Below, piece after piece: positions 7,426 through 15,313 of a DNA stretch of 18,555 nucleotides. Both the position numbers and the translations under genes were made by a program. This DNA is from SVTX01 sp045638125. GTDB taxonomy: Bacteria > Bacillota > Clostridia > Oscillospirales > CAG-272. The notes under the pieces are model-generated. The model was not told where the DNA came from. It saw only the letters and a program-made list of their open reading frames with translations, and made no database searches. The stretch is from positions 1 through 18,555 of the forward strand of contig JAZUAS010000107.1 of the NCBI GenBank assembly GCA_045638125.1, written 5' to 3'. Within the stretch, counting starts at the first letter, position 1. The number at the start of each line of letters is the position of its first letter.

Positions 7426-7968
7426 TTATAAGTAAAGCTCTATTTTTCTGTAACTTTTTCTATCGAGCTCGGATACCTGACTGATAGAATATCTGTTTCC
7501 GTCTACGTCGACAAGGATAATGCTATCCTCTCCCGTATGAATGATATTACGGAAGGTATCCTGCATGGTAAACTCGAATTTTTTACCGCTCTTGTCGGTG
7601 ACCTTCCAATAAGAAAATCCGTATCTCTCCTTTTGAGAATGTATCACGCTTATCTCGGGAGAAAAATACTTTCTTTCGATCTCGGTGACAAGCAACGCTC
7701 TGTCCTCTTCTTCGAAATCCTCGATGTTGTATATGAGACCGATCTCTCGGCTTTCTTCCCCAAGCACCGCTATGTATTCCCAAAGCAGCTCGTGAGGGAA
7801 TGCTCTATGCAGAAAAACTCTGTCGTGCGACTTTTCCTCGTCGCCCACTTTGACGGTGATCGACAAAAATCCGTTTTTCATCTGAAAGCTTGAGTTTGAG
7901 CTATCCATCCTCAATATCCTTGCGGCATCCTCAAGCATTATTTCGTTTTTGTTTTCTATCTGTTCCAT
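7426..7968 (-). CDS. DUF1854 domain protein
   Basis: A soluble 180-residue protein with no signal peptide or membrane segment. Family-like features include FLHRAFPHE near residue 60, an acidic middle, KKFEFTMQDTFRNI and the C-terminal ILVDVDGNRYSI, ending with LDRKSYRKIELYL. The biochemical role of DUF1854 is not known to me. In some proteobacteria a DUF1854 protein and an ABC transporter are annotated as associated with cyanophycin metabolism. Here it is sandwiched between two ABC exporters, so it is probably a cytoplasmic partner or regulator of that transporter. The start ATG 7968 has GAGGT five bases upstream. An alternative GTG 7989 overlaps the upstream stop codon (GTGA) but has a weak ribosome site; it would add seven residues. 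Confidence 0.8.
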   Translation of the reverse strand: MEQIENKNEIMLEDAARILRMDSSNSSFQMKNGFLSITVKVGDEEKSHDRVFLHRAFPHELLWEYIAVLGEESREIGLIYNIEDFEEEDRALLVTEIERKYFSPEISVIHSQKERYGFSYWKVTDKSGKKFEFTMQDTFRNIIHTGEDSIILVDVDGNRYSISQVSELDRKSYRKIELYL

Positions 7969-7985
7969 TTTTACCTCGTTTATAG

Positions 7986-10280
7986 TCACTCGGTGATTCC
8001 CGCATTCTTAAGAGCTTCCAGCTGGAGGGTGTAGAGCTTGTTATATACTCCTCCCTCGATTTCAAGCAGCTCCTTGTGAGTTCCCCTCTCCGCAACCTTG
8101 CCGTGCTCAATAACTATAAGCTCGTCGGCATCGCGAAGGGTGGAAAGTCTGTGGGCTATCATTATGGTAGTCTTGTTTTGAGTTAATGCCGTTATGGCAT
8201 TTTGTATTCTCTTCTCGGTCTCGGTATCCATAGCCGCAGTTGCCTCGTCGAGAATAAGTATCTTGGGGTTACGAAGAATAGCGCGAGCTATCGAAAGTCT
8301 CTGCTTTTCTCCGCCCGAAAGTCCTTTGTAACCAAAACCTATCATGGTATTATAGCCATCGGGCATTTTGATAATAAAATCGTGTGCGCCGGAAAGCTTT
8401 GCCGCCCTTATGACCTCCTCGTAGTCGGCTTCGGGGTTAGCATATCTGATGTTATCAAGGATCGAACCGATAAAGAAGTAGGTCTCCTGGGAAACGATGG
8501 CAATATTGTCATACAGAGTCTTAAAGGAAAGATCCTTTACGTTTACTCCGTCAACAAGTATCTCTCCCTCCTGCGGATCATAAAGTCGCATAAGAAGATT
8601 TACAATAGTGCTCTTTCCCGCACCGGTGTGACCCACTATTCCAAGTGTCTTGCCCGCAGGCACGTCAAAGCTTACGTTATCAATTATCTTTCTGTTCTTG
8701 TTATAGGAAAAGTCAACGTTTTTAAACTCAACTCTGCCTTCAACACTTTCCAGCGTGATAGCGTTTTCCTTTTCGGTAATATCGGGCTCTGTATCATATA
8801 TTTCAAAAAGTCTTTGGAGCGCATTGGTACTGGATGCAGACCAATCCACTATCTCGGCAAAAAAGTACATGGGGCTATATATCATATTGACGTACGCCAC
8901 GAACTTTATAAGCTGACCGTAGGTGAAATCGTTGTATCCCGTAATTACCATCCATCCGCCTACGCCGAGAGCTATGATATTTCCGAGATAAAGGATAAGT
9001 CCCAGTGAGGGATAGACGTAGTTATTGAAAAGCGAGAGCTTTTTCTGATTTTTAGCCGCTTTCTTGCTGGTTTTATTGAATCTTGTAATCTCCGCCTCTT
9101 CCTGCGAGAAGGCTTTGACCACTCGCATACCTCCAAGCACGTCGGAAAGCTGACCGTTAAGCGAGCGAGCGCCCGAATAATTCTTGGCGTGGAGCTTCAT
9201 TCCCATTCGATAGCTTCGCAATATCAAAAGGAAGAATATCGGAACAGTTATGAGCGACAAAACCGCCAAAAGCGGATTTTCGATGAAAAGCAATATACAA
9301 ACCACTATTACCTGAACCACGTTCACAAGAAAATACGGTACGCCGTCACAGAAAAAGTTGTATATTGTATTGGAGTCATTATTGACCTGTGTCATAAGTC
9401 CACCGGTCTGTCTGCCGCCAAAGAATGTCAAGGACAGCTTTTCGATGGCGGTAAACACCGTCATTTTAAGATCAAATACTATTCTCGCCGCAATTCTTGC
9501 AGAAAGCACGCCGTTAACGGTGGAAAACACTTGCGACAAAAGTCTTGTGCCGACTATAAGCGCGATAGCAAACAAAATATCCTTATAGAACTGTCCACCC
9601 TCGGTAAGCACCTCGTCATAAAAGAACTCATTTGACAAGTAAGGCACCAAAATTCCCGTTGCAGTAAGAAGTATGAGCGACAAGAGCATAAAGAATATGT
9701 ATTTCTTATACTTGACGAGAAAGATTCCGAATCTGCGGTAAAGCTTGCCCTTTTCCATACAGCGAGGACATATCTTGCGGCTTTTATCGGGATACCTCAT
9801 TCCGCACTTGGGGCAACAACGCTCTCGGGGGTCATCCTCCTTGTCGATCTCAAAGTCGGGAGAGGTGATCTCGCCCTTTTGCATTCTTTCAAAATACTTA
9901 ACGAAAAGCTGTATAGAATTGCGGCAGGTATTGGTAAGAGCCGTGAGAAGAATATATTCTCCGTCTTTCTTTTTGGCAGTAAGCCTTGCGCCAGAAAGAA
10001 ATTCTTCGCATTTGAGCTTGTCTATCTCGGAGATGTCGTACTCACGGAACGATGTCTCGCGCCATATTTTTTCAACTTTCTTTTTACCGTCGCCCGATTC
10101 AAGCGCCTCGCTTCCGTTTACAACGTAAATTTTCTCTGCGGTAGCAAGGATATAGGTGTCGCAAAATACGTGATCGCAATTCATGTCGCAATATGCCGCC
10201 AGCATAAGCTTGCCGCAATCTACTCCCTCGTCTTCAAGAGATCTATATACATAACTCGGGATCTTATCTATTAAAAGCAC
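7986..10280 (-). CDS. ABC exporter (fused membrane and ATPase domains) with Cys-rich N-terminal extension, first of pair
   Basis: A 764-residue exporter half-transporter and the first gene of the minus-strand operon. Residues 1-135 form a soluble domain with extra cysteines (C22, C31, C35, C40). A zinc ribbon follows with C156, C159, C171 and C174. The membrane domain covers about 185-480 and the ATPase domain about 515-755. Motifs are Walker A GHTGAGKS 550-557, Q598, LSGGE 654-658, ILILDE with E679, and H710, so this ATP site looks catalytically competent. Start GTG 10280 follows GGAGGTG with ideal spacing. The stop codon is 17 bases before the DUF1854 ATG. A perfect sigma-A promoter sits 64 bases upstream of the start. 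The overall layout matches the other ABC protein of the cassette, suggesting an ancient duplication and a heterodimeric exporter. The substrate is not predictable. Confidence 0.88.
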   Translation of the reverse strand: MLLIDKIPSYVYRSLEDEGVDCGKLMLAAYCDMNCDHVFCDTYILATAEKIYVVNGSEALESGDGKKKVEKIWRETSFREYDISEIDKLKCEEFLSGARLTAKKKDGEYILLTALTNTCRNSIQLFVKYFERMQKGEITSPDFEIDKEDDPRERCCPKCGMRYPDKSRKICPRCMEKGKLYRRFGIFLVKYKKYIFFMLLSLILLTATGILVPYLSNEFFYDEVLTEGGQFYKDILFAIALIVGTRLLSQVFSTVNGVLSARIAARIVFDLKMTVFTAIEKLSLTFFGGRQTGGLMTQVNNDSNTIYNFFCDGVPYFLVNVVQVIVVCILLFIENPLLAVLSLITVPIFFLLILRSYRMGMKLHAKNYSGARSLNGQLSDVLGGMRVVKAFSQEEAEITRFNKTSKKAAKNQKKLSLFNNYVYPSLGLILYLGNIIALGVGGWMVITGYNDFTYGQLIKFVAYVNMIYSPMYFFAEIVDWSASSTNALQRLFEIYDTEPDITEKENAITLESVEGRVEFKNVDFSYNKNRKIIDNVSFDVPAGKTLGIVGHTGAGKSTIVNLLMRLYDPQEGEILVDGVNVKDLSFKTLYDNIAIVSQETYFFIGSILDNIRYANPEADYEEVIRAAKLSGAHDFIIKMPDGYNTMIGFGYKGLSGGEKQRLSIARAILRNPKILILDEATAAMDTETEKRIQNAITALTQNKTTIMIAHRLSTLRDADELIVIEHGKVAERGTHKELLEIEGGVYNKLYTLQLEALKNAGITE

Positions 10281-10343
10281 GAAAACACCTCCATTCCGCA
10301 GAAATCAAGTCAATATTTTTCAAATTATTAAACTATTAGGTTT

Positions 10344-10372
10344 ATTATACATTTTTTTTGCAGATATGTCAA
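10344..10372 (-). promoter_or_regulatory. Consensus sigma-A promoter of the ABC / DUF1854 / ABC operon
   Basis: Read on the minus strand: TTGACA (10372-10367), exactly 17 bases, TATAAT (10349-10344). This is a perfect match to both vegetative hexamers. The expected start near 10337 leaves a leader of about 57 bases. It suggests strong, constitutive or repressor-controlled transcription. I see no clear operator palindrome over it. Confidence 0.88.
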
Positions 10373-10476
10373 TCTTTTTTCAACAAACGTTTTTTGAAAG
10401 TCGAATTTTTGATTTTTTTACTTGCTATTTAAACTATTTACAATTTATTATTACTTTTGGTCTAAAATTGTGTTAT

Positions 10477-10482
10477 TATAAT
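10477..10482 (+). promoter_or_regulatory. Possible -10 box for radA
   Basis: TATAAT lies 34 bases upstream of the radA ATG in AT-rich DNA. The best -35 candidates (TTTTGG with 16-base spacing, TTGGTC with 14) are poor, so this is weak. The rest of the 235-base divergent spacer (10281-10515) holds only this site and the minus-strand promoter. Confidence 0.3.
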
Positions 10483-10515
10483 TTTGTATAAATCATATAA
10501 AGGATATATAAATAA

Positions 10516-11895
10516 ATGAAAGGCTTAAAAACCATATTCATCTGCTCAAATTGCAGCTATCACTCGCCTAAATGGATGGGTAAGTGCCCCTCCTGCTCCA
10601 AATGGAACACCTTCGTCGAAGACGTTATAAGCACTGCTCCCGAAGAAACGGATATTCCCAAGAGAAAAAGTATGCTGGCGAGTAATACCGAAAACCACGC
10701 GCTCTCATACAGTGAGCTTGAGATTCCGGAATATATTCGATCCGGCACGGGACTTTCCGAGCTTGACCGAGTGCTGGGCGGGGGCTTAGTTCACGGCTCT
10801 GTCGTACTGATCTCGGGTGAGCCCGGAATCGGAAAATCTACATTGCTTATGCAGATCTCCGAATGTCTTGGAGATAGCCGCAAGGTGCTTTACATATCGG
10901 GCGAGGAGTCGGGCGGTCAGCTTAAGCTCCGCGCTAAAAGATTGGGAGTTTCGGGCAAAAATCTTTTCGTTCTCACAGAAACCAATCTCGACAGTATTTT
11001 AAAGGAAGCCGATAAGATAAAGCCCGACATAATGATAGTCGATTCGATTCAGACTATTTACGATGACGCTATTAAATCTGCTCCCGGAAGTGTAACACAG
11101 GTGCGTGAATCGGCGCTCACTCTTATCAATCGCGCAAAGACCGAGGGCATCTCAATGCTACTGGTAGGTCACGTTAATAAGGAGGGCGGAATTGCAGGAC
11201 CTAAGGTGCTGGAGCATATGGTTGATGCAGTTCTCTGCTTTGAGGGCGAAAAGCTCCAATCATATCGAATCATCCGCGCCAACAAAAACCGCTTTGGCTC
11301 AACTAACGAGATCGGCGTTTTTGAAATGAGCGACAAGGGTCTTATCGAGATTCCCAATCCCTCTGAAATGCTGCTTTCTGGCAGACCGAAAAACACCCCC
11401 GGCAATTGCGCCGTATGCACCATCGAGGGTACAAGGCCCATAATCGCGGAGATTCAGGCTTTGGTTTCTCCTACTGCGTTCCCTGCTCCCAGAAGAACCG
11501 CAAACGGCATAGATTACAACCGTCTTTGCTTGATCATCGCTGTGCTTGAAAAACGTCTTGGTTTGAAATTCTACCAGAATGACGTTTATATGAACGTCAT
11601 TGGCGGTCTATATCTCAGCGAGCCTGCAAGCGATGCCGCAATCGCACTTGCACTTATTTCCTCACTGACCGACAAATCGGTTCCCGACGATCTCATCGCC
11701 ATAGGAGAGCTTGGCCTTTCGGGCGAATGTCGCGCCGTATCGAATCTTGAGCAAAGAGTTAAGGAGGCGGCTCGACTCGGCTTTACCAAAGCGGTAATTC
11801 CCGCCAAGAATATAGAAAAGCGCGCCTTGGATACCAACATTGAAATCATACCGATACATAGCATTTACGAGGCAATAAAAGTGTTGGTAAAGTAA
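10516..11895 (+). CDS. radA: DNA repair protein RadA (Sms)
   Basis: A 459-residue RecA-like ATPase that helps process recombination intermediates and acts as a branch-migration helicase in studied bacteria. The N-terminal zinc finger uses C10, C13, C24 and C27. Walker A is GEPGIGKST at 101-109, and the RadA signature KNRFG is at 257-261. The C-terminal part (about 285-455) is the Lon-protease-like domain. Length and start (MKGLKTIFICSNC) match the family. The ribosome site AAAGGA lies about 11 bases before the ATG, a little far. The gene is monocistronic here: it has a terminator directly downstream, and the following operon has its own promoter. There are no unusual residues. Confidence 0.97.
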   Translation: MKGLKTIFICSNCSYHSPKWMGKCPSCSKWNTFVEDVISTAPEETDIPKRKSMLASNTENHALSYSELEIPEYIRSGTGLSELDRVLGGGLVHGSVVLISGEPGIGKSTLLMQISECLGDSRKVLYISGEESGGQLKLRAKRLGVSGKNLFVLTETNLDSILKEADKIKPDIMIVDSIQTIYDDAIKSAPGSVTQVRESALTLINRAKTEGISMLLVGHVNKEGGIAGPKVLEHMVDAVLCFEGEKLQSYRIIRANKNRFGSTNEIGVFEMSDKGLIEIPNPSEMLLSGRPKNTPGNCAVCTIEGTRPIIAEIQALVSPTAFPAPRRTANGIDYNRLCLIIAVLEKRLGLKFYQNDVYMNVIGGLYLSEPASDAAIALALISSLTDKSVPDDLIAIGELGLSGECRAVSNLEQRVKEAARLGFTKAVIPAKNIEKRALDTNIEIIPIHSIYEAIKVLVK

Positions 11896-11920
11896 ACCTA
11901 CTTAATTTAATCACCCACTA

Positions 11921-11958
11921 AAGCCCCTAAGAGTTAATTTCTCTTAGGGGTCTTTTTT
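11921..11958 (+). terminator. Rho-independent terminator after radA
   Basis: CCCCTAAGAG (11924-11933) and CTCTTAGGGG (11941-11950) form a perfect 10-bp stem with a 7-base loop, followed by TCTTTTTT. It lies about 26 bases after the radA stop and separates radA from the TerB operon. Confidence 0.93.
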
Positions 11959-12002
11959 GTTGGGGGAAATTGGTGAATTTATCAAATATATGCTTTTCCC
12001 TA

Positions 12003-12031
12003 TTTACAAGATATATTTTTTGTGGTATAAT
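12003..12031 (+). promoter_or_regulatory. Extended -10 sigma-A promoter of the TerB / ATPase / helicase operon
   Basis: -35 TTTACA (12003-12008), 17-base spacer, -10 TATAAT (12026-12031) preceded by TGG, an extended -10 element. The leader is about 32 bases, to ATG 12070. The strong basal promoter suggests steady expression, unless a repressor acts; none is encoded nearby. Confidence 0.78.
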
Positions 12032-12069
12032 AATATATTACAGAAAACCATGAAAAGGAGAGATAAAAA

Positions 12070-13845
12070 ATGTCTGAAAACGAGAAAAACGACCAAAGAG
12101 ACCTTGATTTTTGGAATTTGGATCAATATATAAAAAAGCGCCCCTCTCCTGCGCCCATAAGACAATTTTCCAAGAGCTCGGTTGAGGCGGTAGAAATAGA
12201 GTCGGCAGATAGTACCAAAACTCAATCTGCTATTACCGAAGGAAGTGCTTTTTCAAGTGCTTCATTCTCAAAAGCAAGCGAAAAGGTCGGAGAAGGCACG
12301 ATCACGCGCTTCATCCCCCCTCACCGTGACCCTGCATTAACAAAAAAGCACGTTTTATTTGAATATATTCCCGAAAATCCATTGATAAAAAGCGTCAAGG
12401 TATGCTCCGAGCAACCGAATGAAAAAGTTTTCGTTGACACCAATCTTTTTATAAGAGAAAGGCGCGCTCTTTTGGATAGAAAGGCTTCCGAAGCGCCTTA
12501 CACGGCTTATTATTCCTACTCTCCCAGATATTCGCAGATGAGCCGCGCACAGCTTGCCTACTACCTTTGGTGGCGTGAAAACACTCGCAACGGGATTTTC
12601 CTCAAGGCGGACGAATCGTATATAATCCTCTACTCCTACGAGCTTGCGGCAACGGGCGAGGGTGAGGACAAGATGGCGGCGCTCTCAATGCTCTGCTCAC
12701 TTTTGACAAACTACACTGACAATGAGCTTAATCCCGTCTATCGCTTAATGATAAGAGATATCATCTGTGATTTCTGCCTTATTCACGGTCTTTCTGCTCC
12801 TCGTGAGCTTTTGAGCAGATATAACCGCCAGCTTTTGTCCAACTCATTTTTGCCCGAATTCTTCATAGATCTATCCGACGAAAGCCGAGCAATTGCACTT
12901 GAAGCGGGTATCTCTGCCCTTTCGATGTACGATTACAGAAGAAGCAAATTTTATTCCGACGCTACAAAAAGGCTTTTCAAGGATGCTATGAATGGCGCTA
13001 TTGCCGCGATATTTTTGGATAACGCCGCTTTTACCACAATCACATCCTTTACAAACGGCGCTTACGGATGTGTTACTGCCGAGCGCAGACCATTCTCGCG
13101 AATGGTCAATATCGTGAACAAAAGCATAAAGCTTGAGATAACGTATTATCAGCTTTCAAACGTTCAGCCATACGTTACCGATGCTATGCGATACTCCGAA
13201 AACAAGATTCGTGAGCATCTCGGAATCAAAAATAAGCTCCATATTATGGCTATAAATCCTCATATTAAAGCAGCGGTTGACGAGTACTTCGAAACGCACT
13301 ATCCTCCGCAACCCGTGGTGGACAGGAGAAGAAAAAACACTTCTATCAGTGAAAACGAGGTTCACGAATACGATAAGCTATACGACGCACCTAAAACAGA
13401 GCTATCCCCGGATCGCGCTTTGGAAATAGAGAGAGCATCGTGGGAAACCACAAAAATTCTGGTCGAAGCCTTTGAGGATGAAGCGGCTATAAATGCAGAA
13501 GTTTCGGCTGTACAAACCTCAGAAGCTCTTGATACAAATAAAGAAGAAAAGCCAATCGAAATCGCCGACTCTCGAGAAATAACGACGTATCATTCGCAAA
13601 CTTCTCCGTTATCTGAGCTTTGGAGTGACCTTTGCGGTATTCTGGGTGACGTTGCCGAGTTTATCAAGCTATGTCGCAATCCAAACTCGGCAGAACAGCG
13701 CAAATTTGCCTCGTCACACTCGCTTACCGTTGACGAGATAGCAGACACCATAAACGAATGTGCCGCAAACGTATTTGGAGATATTATTCTCGAGGATGTG
13801 GGCGGATACTACTCGATCATCGAAGATTATATCGACCAATTCTGA
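12070..13845 (+). CDS. TerB-N / TerB-C domain protein
   Basis: A 591-residue protein, predicted cytoplasmic. Residues 1-90 are low-complexity and Ser-rich, apart from a short N-terminal block DLDFWNLDQYIKKR. A TerB-N-like domain follows (about 95-345), with SRAQLAYYLWWRENTRNGIF and ILYSYELAATG near 158-196. A variable charged linker (about 400-500) leads to a TerB-C-like domain at the end (about 510-591), with the INECAANVFGD and YYSIIEDYIDQF patterns. TerB proteins belong to tellurite- and stress-response systems, and comparative genomics has linked some to DNA-processing enzymes. The central metal-binding TerB domain proper is not obvious. The ribosome site AAGGAGAG precedes ATG 12070. It is the first gene of a three-gene operon, 32 bases before the ATPase gene. 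Domain boundaries are by eye. A scaffolding or sensing role is inferred. Confidence 0.78.
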   Translation: MSENEKNDQRDLDFWNLDQYIKKRPSPAPIRQFSKSSVEAVEIESADSTKTQSAITEGSAFSSASFSKASEKVGEGTITRFIPPHRDPALTKKHVLFEYIPENPLIKSVKVCSEQPNEKVFVDTNLFIRERRALLDRKASEAPYTAYYSYSPRYSQMSRAQLAYYLWWRENTRNGIFLKADESYIILYSYELAATGEGEDKMAALSMLCSLLTNYTDNELNPVYRLMIRDIICDFCLIHGLSAPRELLSRYNRQLLSNSFLPEFFIDLSDESRAIALEAGISALSMYDYRRSKFYSDATKRLFKDAMNGAIAAIFLDNAAFTTITSFTNGAYGCVTAERRPFSRMVNIVNKSIKLEITYYQLSNVQPYVTDAMRYSENKIREHLGIKNKLHIMAINPHIKAAVDEYFETHYPPQPVVDRRRKNTSISENEVHEYDKLYDAPKTELSPDRALEIERASWETTKILVEAFEDEAAINAEVSAVQTSEALDTNKEEKPIEIADSREITTYHSQTSPLSELWSDLCGILGDVAEFIKLCRNPNSAEQRKFASSHSLTVDEIADTINECAANVFGDIILEDVGGYYSIIEDYIDQF

Positions 13846-13877
13846 TTATGCCGCGCCGCGGCGGAATGGAGATCAAA

Positions 13878-15278
13878 ATGAACGAAAATACTCAAAATAA
13901 CATGCCCCAAGTGCCTCGACGCATACTTTCCTCCCTGCTTTCCAGCATTTCTGCAGGAGTTGTACCGAGATCGGGAGCCCCGTATATTGCAATCGGACGA
14001 AAGGACGAAATCCAAGCCTTTCTTTCCGACCTTGAGGAGATAAACGAGGGCGGCGGTGCTATGCGCTTTCTTATCGGTCGCTACGGAAGCGGTAAGAGCT
14101 TTCTTATCCAGCTTATCCGAGGCTACGCCCTGGAGCGCGATTTTCTCACCGCAGATTGCGATCTCTCCCCCGAGAGAAAGCTGAGCGGAAGCGGGAACAG
14201 CGCCATCGCTACCTATCGTGAGCTGATGAAAAATCTTGCGTCCAAGTCCTCTCCGGATGGTGGTGCTCTCCCCAAGATCATTTCCCGTTGGATAGGAAAT
14301 ATTCGCGGCGACCTTATAGCCGAGGATATTTCTCCCGACGATGAAAAATTTGAACGCGAGCTTGGCAAGCGCATATACTCCGAGCTTTCTGACCTTGAAT
14401 TTTTGGTTGGCGGCTTTGATTTTTCCCGTGTAATTCTGGAATATTACAAGGCGAGCATTTCCGACGGCGAGGAGGCTACCGCTCGCATGAGCTCCTGTCT
14501 GCGCTGGCTTCGAGGCGAATATTCCACCAAGACCGAGGCAAAGAACGGGCTTGGATTCTCGGTATCGGTCATCATAAATGATGACAACTGGTACGATTTT
14601 CTCAAGCTCTGGGCGGTTCTTTCCAAGAAGATGGGCTACCGAGGACTGGTTGTATTCATCGACGAATGTGTAAACCTCTACAAGATACCCCACCGTGTCA
14701 GCCGTGAAAATAACTACGAAAAGATACTTTCTATGTTTAACGATACCTTGCAGGGGCGAGCTCCCGGACTTGACATCATCTTCGGCGGTACTCCTCAATT
14801 CCTTGAGGACACGCGCCGCGGTCTTTTCAGCTATGAGGCGCTCCGCTCCCGTCTTTGTGACAGCAAATTCGCACTTGAAGGATTTAAAAACCTCATCGGC
14901 CCCGTTATCAGATTGCGCCGTCTTACCGACGATGAGCTTTTCGCTCTCGTTCAGCGTGTGACCGTGCTTTATTCCCAATTCTACCAGTGGGATTGCAGAG
15001 TTACCAACGAGGATAGACTTAAATTTCTAAATATTTGTCTGTCCCGTGCAGGCGCGGACAGTATGATCACTCCCCGTGAAATGCTCCGTGACTATATGAC
15101 GGTGCTGAACATTCTGATGCAGAATCCCGAGGCAAGCTTTGATGACGTAGTAGGCAGCCACGTCACCCTCAAAACCGACAAGGACTCCGACCCCGACACT
15201 CTTTCACCCACCGAAAGTGAAGCGCCTGCCGCAAGTGCGCCCACTAAAAAATTTACCGCTAACGATATAGAATTTTAA
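13878..15278 (+). CDS. BrxD-like P-loop ATPase (DUF2791 / BREX ATP-binding domain)
   Basis: A 466-residue AAA/ORC-like ATPase. The N-terminus (RRILSSLLSSISAGVVPRSG) and the segment IAIGRKDEIQAFLSDL are typical of DUF2791/BrxD proteins. Walker A is GRYGSGKS at 67-74, followed by LIQLIRG. Walker B is VVFIDECVNLY with D262 and E263. IIFGGTPQFLED follows, a sensor-1-like strand. BrxD is found in type 2 BREX phage-defence loci next to the helicase BrxHI, and the same pairing occurs here. The start ATG 13878 has GGAGAT five bases upstream; ATGs at 13848 and 13866 are in frame but lack ribosome sites. The C-terminal 35 residues are acidic and disordered. It probably loads or regulates the helicase on DNA; this is inferred. 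Confidence 0.85.
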   Translation: MNENTQNNMPQVPRRILSSLLSSISAGVVPRSGAPYIAIGRKDEIQAFLSDLEEINEGGGAMRFLIGRYGSGKSFLIQLIRGYALERDFLTADCDLSPERKLSGSGNSAIATYRELMKNLASKSSPDGGALPKIISRWIGNIRGDLIAEDISPDDEKFERELGKRIYSELSDLEFLVGGFDFSRVILEYYKASISDGEEATARMSSCLRWLRGEYSTKTEAKNGLGFSVSVIINDDNWYDFLKLWAVLSKKMGYRGLVVFIDECVNLYKIPHRVSRENNYEKILSMFNDTLQGRAPGLDIIFGGTPQFLEDTRRGLFSYEALRSRLCDSKFALEGFKNLIGPVIRLRRLTDDELFALVQRVTVLYSQFYQWDCRVTNEDRLKFLNICLSRAGADSMITPREMLRDYMTVLNILMQNPEASFDDVVGSHVTLKTDKDSDPDTLSPTESEAPAASAPTKKFTANDIEF

Positions 15279-15313
15279 ACGCTCTGCTAAAAAGAGCCGC
15301 AAAAGGAGGATTT

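Noticed and set aside
10281..10515. Small RNA or riboswitch in the divergent spacer.
   Set aside because: Only promoter elements and T-rich tracts are visible. No conserved structure or terminator-like hairpin was found.
13827..14978. 383-codon minus-strand ORF across the BrxD-like gene.
   Set aside because: It is antisense to a gene with clear Walker motifs and has no ribosome site or recognisable domain.
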